A DNA stretch of 21,782 bases from an uncultured Oscillospiraceae bacterium (GTDB taxonomy: Bacteria; Bacillota; Clostridia; Oscillospirales; Oscillospiraceae). The notes beneath the pieces were generated by a model. The model worked only from the letters and a program-made list of their open reading frames with translations, had not been told where the DNA came from and did no database searches. Positions 15,583-21,782 of the stretch are shown here, piece by piece; the first letter of the stretch is position 1, and each line of letters starts with the position of its first letter. The position numbers and the translations under genes are program-made. The stretch covers positions 1 through 21,782 of the forward strand of contig CAKTIN010000030.1 in NCBI GenBank assembly GCA_934565775.1, read 5' to 3'.

Positions 15583-17060
15583 GCCGGTACATTTTGTCCG
15601 TGGATCAGTCCACCCAGGGCACCAAGGGGCTGCTTTTTAACGAAGGCGGCGTTCTGGTGGCCCGGGCGGACCGCCCCCACGATCAGATCGTCAACGAAAA
15701 GGGCTGGGTCGAGCACGATCCCATGCAGATCCTGAACAACACCCTGGCCGTATGCCGGGACGTTGCGGAGAAGGCAGGGATCGATAAAGGGGAAATCGCG
15801 GCCTTTGCCATCTCCAATCAGCGGGAGACGTCCCTCATGTGGGACCGGCAGACCGGGCAGCCTATTTTTAACGCCATCGTCTGGCAGTGCGCCCGGGCAG
15901 CAGCGATCTGCGAACGCCCGGAGATTGCCGAGCAGGCGGCGGAGGTCAAGGCCCGGACGGGGATGAACCTGTCTCCCTTCTTCCCCGCCGCGAAGCTCCG
16001 CTGGCTCATGGAGAATGTGCCCCAGGCAAAACCTCTGGCGGACCGGGGCCGGCTGTGCTGCGGCACCGTAGACGTCTGGCTCCTGTTCCGCCTGACCCAG
16101 GAGCACGTCTTCAGGACCGACTATTCCAACGCCTCCCGCACCCAGCTTTTCAACATCACCGAGCTGCGCTGGGACCCGGCGCTGTGCAGCTTGTTCGGGA
16201 TCCCGGCGGAGGCGCTGCCGGAGGTCTGCATGTCCGACGCACTGTTCGGACACACCACCCTGGACGGCTGGCTGGACCGCCCGATCCCCATTCATGGAGT
16301 ACTGGGCGACAGCCACGGTGCCCTGTTCGGGCAGGATTGCCGTCGTCCCGGCCAGGTAAAGGCCACCTATGGGACCGGCTCCTCCGTTATGATGAACCTG
16401 GGTCCCTCCCCGCGCTTCTCCCAAAGCGGGCTGGTCACCAGTCTGGCCTGGGGAATCGGCGGCCAGGTGGAGTATGTATTCGAGGGGAATCTCAACTACA
16501 CCGGCGCAGTCATGACCTGGCTGCGGAAGGAGGTAGGCCTCATCACCACCGACCAGGAGGCGACGGAGCTTGCCCGCCGGGCCAATCCTCTGGACCGGAC
16601 CTACTTTGTCCCGGCCTTCACCGGACTGGGCGCGCCCTATTGGGACAGTCGCGCAACCGGCCTGTTTACCGGGATCACCCGCACCACCGGCCGGGCGGAG
16701 CTGGCCAAGGCCTGCCTGGAGTGCATCGCCTATCAGATCACGGATCTTCTGGAGCTGATGGGAAAGGGCTCTGGAATCTCCGTGAAAACCCTGCGGGTAG
16801 ACGGCGGTCCCACCGCCAGCGACTACCTGATGCAGCTACAGAGCGACCTCACCCGCGCCCGGGTGGAGGTCCCGAATTTGCAGGAGCTGTCCGGCATGGG
16901 GCCGGCCTACGCCGCCGGGATCGCCCTGGGGCTGTACGACCGGGACCGCATTTTCGACCATGTGCGCAGAAGCGCCTATGCCCCGCAGATGCCGGAGCAG
17001 GAGCGTCTGAGCCGCTATGACGGCTGGAAGGCCGCGATCCGCCAAACACTGTGCCGATAG
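15579..17060 (+). CDS. FGGY-family carbohydrate kinase (glycerol-kinase-like)
   Basis: ATP-dependent sugar or polyol kinase of 493 residues in the FGGY family. It looks closest to glycerol kinase: SVDQSTQGTKG at residues 7-17, ISNQRETSLMWD (78-89), NAIVWQCARA (98-107), DYSNASRTQLFNI (181-193), catalytic Asp244 in LGDSHGALFGQ, and ATYGTGSS (262-269). Residues matching glycerol-kinase contacts Arg82, Glu83, Trp102 and Asp244 remain, but the tyrosine of the DPYF motif is Phe134 (SPFF). This argues for a different, possibly bulkier, polyol-like ketose. The start overlaps the transketolase stop (ATGA), so it is coupled to it. Placed after isomerase and transketolase genes, it most likely phosphorylates the ketose that the transketolase then splits; an apulose- or erythrulose-type substrate would fit. 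Confidence 0.9.
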   Translation: MSRYILSVDQSTQGTKGLLFNEGGVLVARADRPHDQIVNEKGWVEHDPMQILNNTLAVCRDVAEKAGIDKGEIAAFAISNQRETSLMWDRQTGQPIFNAIVWQCARAAAICERPEIAEQAAEVKARTGMNLSPFFPAAKLRWLMENVPQAKPLADRGRLCCGTVDVWLLFRLTQEHVFRTDYSNASRTQLFNITELRWDPALCSLFGIPAEALPEVCMSDALFGHTTLDGWLDRPIPIHGVLGDSHGALFGQDCRRPGQVKATYGTGSSVMMNLGPSPRFSQSGLVTSLAWGIGGQVEYVFEGNLNYTGAVMTWLRKEVGLITTDQEATELARRANPLDRTYFVPAFTGLGAPYWDSRATGLFTGITRTTGRAELAKACLECIAYQITDLLELMGKGSGISVKTLRVDGGPTASDYLMQLQSDLTRARVEVPNLQELSGMGPAYAAGIALGLYDRDRIFDHVRRSAYAPQMPEQERLSRYDGWKAAIRQTLCR

Positions 17061-17095
17061 GGCCCAATATTATATAACGGAAGAAAGGAAAAATC

Positions 17096-18622
17096 ATGGA
17101 ATTTATTTGCTCCTCCACGGGACCTATTGTACAGACAAAATACGGCAAGCTCAGAGGCTATAAGCTGGACGGAATCTATACCTTTGAGGGCATTCCCTAC
17201 GGTCAGGCAAAGCGCTTTCACTTCCCCACCCCCCTGGACCCCTGGGACGGGGTCAAGGACGCGACCCAGTACGGCGACACCGCCCCCTGGATCGAAAAGA
17301 AGGTCAACAGCTTCGGCAACATCCGCATCCCCCACCGCTACTGGCCCCAGGACGAGGCCTGCCTGTACCTGAACGTCTGGAGCAGTGATCTGACGCCGGT
17401 CCAGAAAAAGCCGGTTATGCTCTGGATCCACGGGGGCGGCTTTGAGAATGGCTCCAGCGTGGAGCTGGCCTGCTACGAGGGCGCCAACGCCGCCCGGTAC
17501 GGAGACGTGGTGCTGGTTTCTCTGAACCATCGGCTGAACATCGCCGGTTACCTGGACCTGTCCGAGTACGGCGATCAGTACCGCAACTCCGGCTGCGCCG
17601 GAATTGCGGATCTGGTCCTGGCTTTGGAGTGGGTCCGGGACAATATCGCCCAATTCGGCGGTGATCCCGGGAATGTGACGATCTTCGGCCAATCCGGAGG
17701 TGGCGGTAAGGTCCATACGCTGCTGCAAACCCCTGCGGCGGATAGGCTGTATCACAAGGCGATTCTCATGAGCGGCGTGCTGGACGTCGGCCCTGTGGCC
17801 ACGGCAGACAGCGGCAAGCTGGTGGCAAAGCTGGTCGTCCAGGCGCTTGGGCTGACAAAGGATACCATCGAAGAAATCGAGACGATCCCCTTCCGAACCC
17901 TGGCCGACGCCTTCTTGGCGGTCAAGCCCGCCCTGAAAGCCGCCGGACACAGGGGCTCCTGGGCTCCCATCCCCGGGGACTACTACAAGGGAGACGGACG
18001 CAAGGTCGGCTTTACCGATTATGCCAAGCAGGTGCCCATTCTCATCGGCTCCACCCTGGCAGAGTTCCCCATGCCGGACTTCCCGACGAAGAAGGACGAG
18101 ATCCCCATGGACCGACGCATGGCCCTGCTCCAGGAGAAATATGGCGCAGCCACGCAGGAGCTTACAGCCCTGTACCAGCAGGCCTATCCGAATCACAACG
18201 AACTGGATCTGCTGCGGCTGGACCCCGCCTTCCGCGGACCGAATCTGGAATTCGCGGACCGCTTTATCGCCGAAGCACAGGCAGACCTTTATATGTATCT
18301 GTTTGCCTACGACTTCCCCTACAACGACGGGGAGCCCGCCTGGCACTGCTCCGAGCTGCCCTATGTATTCCATAATATTGACTGTGTGCCTGTGTGCCAC
18401 GAGCCTGTGGTCGGCCCCAGGCTCCAGGAACAGTTTTTCGGCGCATGGACGGCTTTCGCCCGCACCGGCGATCCCAACCACCCGGCGCTGCCCGCCTGGC
18501 GTCCCTATCGAAAGGGCGACGAGGTAACCATGATTTTTGACCGAGAATGCAGGATTGGGGTCAATTACGACCGCGCATTGATTGAGAAGGCAAAGCCCTT
18601 CCTGGTTGACTGGCATAAATAA
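17096..18622 (+). CDS. Type-B carboxylesterase
   Basis: Carboxylesterase of the COesterase (para-nitrobenzyl esterase/cholinesterase-like) family, 508 residues, with no signal peptide and therefore probably cytoplasmic. Markers: FEGIPYGQAKRF near residue 30, CLYLNVW (89-95), oxyanion-hole IHGGGF (111-116), nucleophile Ser200 in FGQSGGG, acid Glu323 in GSTLAEF, and His417 in PAWHCSELPYVF. The elbow normally reads GESAG; here it is GQSGG, a notable variant. It follows the kinase gene by 35 bases with GAAAGGA before the ATG, and is read as the last gene of the operon. With three other hydrolases in the same regulon, it may remove an acyl or aryl group from the imported compound before isomerisation. 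A detoxifying role is an alternative. Confidence 0.9.
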   Translation: MEFICSSTGPIVQTKYGKLRGYKLDGIYTFEGIPYGQAKRFHFPTPLDPWDGVKDATQYGDTAPWIEKKVNSFGNIRIPHRYWPQDEACLYLNVWSSDLTPVQKKPVMLWIHGGGFENGSSVELACYEGANAARYGDVVLVSLNHRLNIAGYLDLSEYGDQYRNSGCAGIADLVLALEWVRDNIAQFGGDPGNVTIFGQSGGGGKVHTLLQTPAADRLYHKAILMSGVLDVGPVATADSGKLVAKLVVQALGLTKDTIEEIETIPFRTLADAFLAVKPALKAAGHRGSWAPIPGDYYKGDGRKVGFTDYAKQVPILIGSTLAEFPMPDFPTKKDEIPMDRRMALLQEKYGAATQELTALYQQAYPNHNELDLLRLDPAFRGPNLEFADRFIAEAQADLYMYLFAYDFPYNDGEPAWHCSELPYVFHNIDCVPVCHEPVVGPRLQEQFFGAWTAFARTGDPNHPALPAWRPYRKGDEVTMIFDRECRIGVNYDRALIEKAKPFLVDWHK

Positions 18623-18631
18623 CGCACACAA

Positions 18632-18655
18632 GGGGCTGGGCGGATGCCCGGCCCC
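18632..18655. repeat. GC-rich palindrome, copy 1
   Basis: A 10-bp stem (18632-18641 with 18646-18655, one T-G pair) around a GGAT loop with core GGGCGGATGCCC, ten bases after the esterase stop. It has no direct T-run, so termination efficiency is uncertain. Copy 2 is at 18909-18932. Confidence 0.75.
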
Positions 18656-18659
18656 CCAA

Positions 18660-18687
18660 CGTGTTAAAAAACTCGTTTTTTGGCACG
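18660..18687. repeat. A-run/T-run hairpin
   Basis: A 12-pair stem (18660-18671 with 18676-18687) including six A-T pairs and two G-T pairs around a CTCG loop. It is just downstream of the first GC palindrome, so the two could act as a tandem 3'-end structure for the main operon. Confidence 0.6.
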
Positions 18688-18718
18688 CTGCCAGACGTCA
18701 AGAAAGCGCTGGAGGCAA

Positions 18719-18766
18719 GCAACTCGTATCCGTCGGCGTATATAGATACGGTAGGATACGAGTTGC
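18719..18766. repeat. 13-bp perfect inverted repeat
   Basis: Arms GCAACTCGTATCC (18719-18731) and its reverse complement (18754-18766) enclose 22 bases that can themselves pair as CGTAT/ATACG, giving one long hairpin. It does not resemble the LacI operator. Confidence 0.7.
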
Positions 18767-18801
18767 GCGGCAAGTTAAAATGCGGCAATTTGTGAGAATT
18801 T

Positions 18802-18829
18802 CGGACTTTTCTCAAAATTTTAAAGTCCG
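18802..18829. repeat. Hairpin with a possible competing fold
   Basis: An 8-bp stem CGGACTTT/AAAGTCCG (18802-18809 with 18822-18829). An alternative short stem, GAGAA (18794-18798) with TTCTC (18808-18812), would exclude it. This arrangement is suggestive but too weak to call a riboswitch. Confidence 0.4.
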
Positions 18830-18908
18830 GAAGGCAGAACGAGAAACAGAAAATTTTTATGTGAAAGACTCTGCATTTTAACGGTCCGGGGGTTTATTGA
18901 CAGTCTGA

Positions 18909-18932
18909 GGGGCCGGGCGGATGCCCGGCCCC
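18909..18932. repeat. GC-rich palindrome, copy 2
   Basis: A perfect 10-bp stem (18909-18918 with 18923-18932) with the same GGAT loop as copy 1; the two copies differ at one stem base and share about 25 bases. It lies 30 bases before the MATE start codon. Confidence 0.75.
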
Positions 18933-18962
18933 CATTATCTGAACGATCTGGAGTGGTAACTT

Positions 18963-20330
18963 TTGATTAAAAATGAAGTTCTGCGCGATAAGCATTTTTA
19001 CCGGCATGTCCTACAAATTATGATTCCCGTAGCCCTGCAGCAGGCGATCAATATGGGCGTCAACATGATGGATACCGTCATGCTCGGCTCCTTCGGAGAT
19101 GCGATCCTGTCCGCCTCCTCCCTGGCCAATACCTTTTACAATCTCTTTACCTTTTTATGCATGGGAATTGTCGGCGGGTGCAGCGTCCTGGCGGCTCAAT
19201 ACTGGGGTGCAGGGGAAAAGGCCAATGTCCGGGACACCTTTAATCTAGGTCTGCGGCTGGCACTGCTGTTGGCGGCAGCCTTCTCCGTTATAACCTGGCT
19301 GTTCCCTACTCAGATTATGCACATGTATTCCAAAGAAGCGGACGTCATCGCCGACGGCGCCCGGTATCTGAAGATCACCGCCTTTATTTATGTCTTCCAC
19401 GGCACCAGTCAGGTGGGCTCGTATCTCATGCGATCCGTCAAAAAGCCCCAGCTGGGGCTGTACGTATCCATCATTTCCTTTGTGGTGAACATCGGCGCGA
19501 ACTGGGTCTTCATTTTTGGCCGTCTGGGCGCCCCCGCCATGGGCATCGCCGGCGCGGCCCTGGGCACCCTGATTGCCAGAGTAACCGAGTTCCTTGTGAC
19601 CTTTCTCTATATCTTCTGCGTGGATCGCACTCTGTCTCTGCGTCCGAAACACCTGGCCAAGCGTCCCACCAAGGAAATTCGCTTTAACTTCCGCCGCCTG
19701 GGGGCTGCCACCATCGTGAGCGACGGTCTGCTGGGCCTGGGCAACAACGTCCTGAGCAGCATTCTGGGCCGTATGGGCTCCGCCGTTGTCTCCGCGAACG
19801 CCGTGTGCATGGTTGTGGACCGGCTCTTTACCGTTGTGATTGCGGGCGTGGGCAACGCCTCCAGCGTCATCGTCGGCAACACTGTCGGCGCCGGGCAGAA
19901 GGAAAAGGCTCTGAAGCAGGGCGAGGCCTTCTATGTGATCGGCTGCGCCTTCGGCATTCTCAGCAGTATCCTCCTGGCCCTGTTCGGAGAGCTTACCATC
20001 GGCCTGTATAACCTCAAGCCGGACACGGTCATCCTCGCGGAGGAAATGATGCTGGCTTACGCCTTTGTGGTCCTGTTCCAGAGCATCCAGACGATCATGA
20101 CCAAAGGCGTCCTCCGGGGCGGCGGTGATACAAAATTTCTTCTGGTCGCCGACGTGCTTTTTATGTGGCTGGTAAGTCTGCCCCTGGGCTATGTGGTCGG
20201 CGTGGTGCTGAAGGCTCCTGCCTGGCTGACCATTATCTGCCTCCGGTCCGATTTAATGATCAAATCCTTCTGGTGCCTGGGCCGCCTGAAAAGCGGAAAA
20301 TGGATCCGTGAAACGAAAAAGCTCTCCTAG
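18963..20330 (+). CDS. MATE-family efflux transporter
   Basis: Multidrug and toxic-compound extrusion type membrane transporter, 455 residues with about 12 hydrophobic segments in two MatE repeats. N-terminal landmarks: IMIPVALQQAINMGVNMMDTVMLG (about residues 18-41) and the repeat-internal GIVGGCSVLAAQYWGAGE; the second repeat begins near NFRRLGAATIVSDGLLGLGNN. Family members export cationic drugs or metabolites in exchange for Na+ or H+. The chosen start is TTG, with GGAG (18950-18953) nine bases upstream. It is separated from the sugar operon by the structured block, so joint regulation is not shown; export of an aglycone or acid freed by the esterases would be a speculative link. No clear promoter or terminator was found. 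Confidence 0.9.
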   Translation: MIKNEVLRDKHFYRHVLQIMIPVALQQAINMGVNMMDTVMLGSFGDAILSASSLANTFYNLFTFLCMGIVGGCSVLAAQYWGAGEKANVRDTFNLGLRLALLLAAAFSVITWLFPTQIMHMYSKEADVIADGARYLKITAFIYVFHGTSQVGSYLMRSVKKPQLGLYVSIISFVVNIGANWVFIFGRLGAPAMGIAGAALGTLIARVTEFLVTFLYIFCVDRTLSLRPKHLAKRPTKEIRFNFRRLGAATIVSDGLLGLGNNVLSSILGRMGSAVVSANAVCMVVDRLFTVVIAGVGNASSVIVGNTVGAGQKEKALKQGEAFYVIGCAFGILSSILLALFGELTIGLYNLKPDTVILAEEMMLAYAFVVLFQSIQTIMTKGVLRGGGDTKFLLVADVLFMWLVSLPLGYVVGVVLKAPAWLTIICLRSDLMIKSFWCLGRLKSGKWIRETKKLS

Positions 20331-20381
20331 GTCCTCCGCAGAGTCTTTTCTCTCCGCCCGCATAAAAAACGAAAAAAAGGC

Positions 20382-20410
20382 TTGCATTCTTGGGAAAGAT
20401 GTGTTATGAT
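20382..20410 (+). promoter_or_regulatory. Promoter of the L31 gene
   Basis: TTGCAT (20382-20387) and TATGAT (20405-20410) are separated by 17 bases, preceded by A-rich runs that resemble an UP element. This is consistent with a growth-linked ribosomal protein promoter. The leader to the ATG is about 58 bases. Confidence 0.7.
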
Positions 20411-20474
20411 AATCGGGCGATTGAAATCTTTGGGCCTTTGCGCCCTTTTATAAGAGCAGAAAGAGGTGAAAGAC

Positions 20475-20675
20475 ATGAAGGAAGGTATCCATCCCAAGTA
20501 CGAACAGACCACGATCCGCTGTGCCTGTGGCAACGTCTTTACGACCGGTTCCACCAAGAAGGACATCAAGGTTGAAATCTGCTCTAAGTGCCACCCCTTC
20601 TATACCGGCAAGCAGAAGCTGGTCGATACCGGTGGACGTGTTGATCGTTTCAACAAGAGATTCGGCTTGAAGTAA
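20475..20675 (+). CDS. rpmE: 50S ribosomal protein L31 (zinc-binding, type A)
   Basis: Large-subunit ribosomal protein L31 of 66 residues. The sequence begins [13 protein letters not shown] and ends [14 protein letters not shown], both hallmarks of L31. Four cysteines, Cys16, Cys18, Cys36 and Cys39 (CAC and CSKC), form the zinc site, so this is the zinc-containing type rather than the zinc-free type made under zinc starvation. A GTG at 20466 is in frame, but the ATG at 20475 is the family start and lies five to seven bases after AGAGGTG. It has its own promoter and a strong terminator, so it is transcribed as a single gene. Confidence 0.97.
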   Translation: MKEGIHPKYEQTTIRCACGNVFTTGSTKKDIKVEICSKCHPFYTGKQKLVDTGGRVDRFNKRFGLK

Positions 20676-20682
20676 AGCGTAC

Positions 20683-20716
20683 AAAGCCCGCACTGCGAAA
20701 GTGGTGCGGGCTTTTT
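20683..20716 (+). terminator. Rho-independent terminator after rpmE
   Basis: An 11-bp stem (20683-20693 with 20704-20714) with a 10-base loop, ending in a run of five T. It begins eight bases after the L31 stop codon. Confidence 0.9.
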
Positions 20717-20768
20717 GCTGTTTTTCGGCAGAGCGGCCCCCAAATCCCCGATACAGGAGGCTATTTAT

Positions 20769-21782
20769 ATGGATGCAATTTACGAACACAAGCAGGAGCG
20801 GGCGGTCCTGGTGGGCCTGAACGCGGACTGCTTTTCTCAGGAGACTACCGCCACCGACGAATCCCTGGAGGAGCTGGAGGCTCTGCTGGAGACGGCAGGG
20901 GGCTTCTGCACCGCAAAGATTCTCCAGAACCGTCACACCCCGGACCCGCACAGCTTCATCGGTCAGGGCAAGGCCGAGGAGGTCCGGATGCTCATCGAGG
21001 CCACGGAGTCTACCATGGCCGTCTTTGACAACGACCTCTCCCCCTCCCAGATCCGGGCCCTGGAGGAGATTTTGGGGGTGACGGTCCTGGACCGCAGCGC
21101 CCTGATCCTGGACATTTTCGCTCAGCGGGCCAAGACCAAGGAGGGCAGGCTTCAGGTGGAGCTGGCCCAGTATCAGTACCTTCTGCCCAAGCTCTCCGGC
21201 ATGGGAAAGAGCCTGTCCCGCCAGGGCGGCGGCATCGGCACCCGGGGCCCCGGCGAGACCCAGCTGGAAACCGACCGGCGGCACATCCGCCAGCGCATCG
21301 CCCGGCTGGAGGCGGAGCTGGAGCAGGTGCGCCAGGTCCGGGGAGTCCAGCGGGAGCGGCGTCTGAAAAACGCCGTGCCCGTCGTGGCCATTGTGGGCTA
21401 TACCAACGCCGGGAAGTCCACCCTGCTCAACGCCCTCACCGGGGCGGGCATTCCCGCCAACAACCGGCTGTTTGACACCCTGGACACCACCTCCCGGCAG
21501 CTGACGGTCTCGGACCACCTGGACGTGATCCTTTCCGACACCGTAGGCTTTATCGCCAAGCTGCCCCACCACCTGGTGGACGCCTTCCGGGCCACCCTGG
21601 AGGAGCTGGAGTACGCAGACCTGCTGCTCCATGTGATCGACAGCAGCGACCCCCACCGGGACGAGCACATCGCCGTGGTGGACAAGCTCATCGGCCAGCT
21701 GGCCAAGCCCGGCACGCCGGTGCTCCGGTGCTATAACAAGGCGGACCTGGTATCCCCGGAGGAGATCCCCGCGGGGCAGGAC
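20769..21782 (+). CDS. hflX: GTPase HflX (3' end outside the window)
   Basis: Ribosome-associated GTPase HflX, which splits stalled or hibernating ribosomes; 338 codons are visible of an expected 410-430. The N-terminal HflX domain shows HSFIGQGKAEEV and FDNDLSPSQIRALEE, then the family stretch QVELAQYQYLLPKLSGM and the glycine-rich GGGIGTRGPGETQLETDRR. GTPase motifs: G1 GYTNAGKST from residue 210, G3 DTVGF from 257 and G4 NKAD from 323. AGGAGG (20755-20760) lies eight bases before the ATG. No clear promoter was found in the short gap after the rpmE terminator, so it may depend on readthrough or a weak promoter. Confidence 0.95.
   Translation, partial: MDAIYEHKQERAVLVGLNADCFSQETTATDESLEELEALLETAGGFCTAKILQNRHTPDPHSFIGQGKAEEVRMLIEATESTMAVFDNDLSPSQIRALEEILGVTVLDRSALILDIFAQRAKTKEGRLQVELAQYQYLLPKLSGMGKSLSRQGGGIGTRGPGETQLETDRRHIRQRIARLEAELEQVRQVRGVQRERRLKNAVPVVAIVGYTNAGKSTLLNALTGAGIPANNRLFDTLDTTSRQLTVSDHLDVILSDTVGFIAKLPHHLVDAFRATLEELEYADLLLHVIDSSDPHRDEHIAVVDKLIGQLAKPGTPVLRCYNKADLVSPEEIPAGQD

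Larger units (their letters stand above)
18623..18962. other. Structured noncoding block between esterase and MATE genes
   Basis: A 340-base gap with at least five possible hairpins, bounded by two near-identical GC-rich palindromes (18632-18655 and 18909-18932). Between them are A/T-rich stems and a 13-bp inverted repeat. Small open frames on both strands run through it but lack protein character. It could be a composite terminator, a small RNA or a short repeat element. Confidence 0.6.

Noticed and set aside
17015..18631. 538-codon open frame antisense to the carboxylesterase
   Set aside because: It mirrors a well-conserved esterase gene; the translation has no recognisable domain and no ribosome site. 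Long antisense frames are common in GC-rich genes.
18561..18881. Small overlapping frames on both strands in the structured block
   Set aside because: They run through hairpin repeats, lack ribosome sites and show no protein-like conservation that I recognise.
18897..18902. TTGACA as a -35 box for the MATE gene
   Set aside because: A 17-base spacing leads into the GC-rich palindrome, with no -10 box; the nearest AT-rich hexamer is 32 bases away.
18623..18962. Riboswitch upstream of the MATE gene, such as a guanidine-type element
   Set aside because: The hairpin loops (GGAT) and spacing do not match the guanidine-II or other riboswitch cores I know.
20448..21668. 406-codon minus-strand frame opposite rpmE and hflX
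   Set aside because: It runs across two certain plus-strand genes and a terminator, with no family resemblance.

Overview
The window looks like chromosome from a GC-rich member of the Firmicutes, probably an Oscillospiraceae-type gut Clostridia. The pointers are strong AGGAGG-type ribosome sites on nearly every gene, GC-rich coding regions with AT-rich promoter regions, a Clostridia-style subfamily of LacI regulators, and conserved rpmE and hflX genes at the right end. The assignment comes from gene style only. No rRNA, tRNA, CRISPR array or transposase was seen.

Layout. 1-791: end of a membrane-anchored metallophosphoesterase. 844-4865 (minus): a three-gene hydrolase operon made of two paralogous PF20091-type alpha/beta hydrolases around an MBL-fold hydrolase, ending at a terminator at 812-839. 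5263-5703 (plus): a FucU/RbsD-type sugar mutarotase with its own promoter and terminator. 5795-7093 (minus): a LacI-family regulator followed by a two-helix membrane protein. 7453-18622 (plus): a ten-gene run of LacI regulator, sugar-binding lipoprotein, double-cassette ABC ATPase, permease, FucI-like isomerase, two-subunit transketolase, glycerol-kinase-like FGGY kinase and type-B carboxylesterase. 18623-18962: a structured noncoding block. 18963-20330: MATE transporter. 20475-20675: ribosomal protein L31 (rpmE). 20769-end: 5' part of hflX.

The main result is a sugar regulon. The same 12-base word, AGTTTACTAAAT (or its reverse complement), lies inside or touching the core promoter of three units: the hydrolase operon, the mutarotase gene and the LacI-led transport/catabolic operon. 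The simplest model is that the LacI protein at 7453-8475 represses itself and all three units until a sugar ligand arrives. The enzymes suggest import of a sugar, mutarotation, aldose-ketose isomerisation, ATP-dependent phosphorylation and C2 transfer by a split transketolase, feeding the pentose phosphate pathway and glycolysis. Four predicted cytoplasmic hydrolases in the regulon, with no glycoside hydrolase in the window, suggest that the imported compound is esterified or lactone-containing. The set resembles the non-oxidative transketolase route for the branched sugar D-apiose, but the substrate cannot be fixed from sequence alone.
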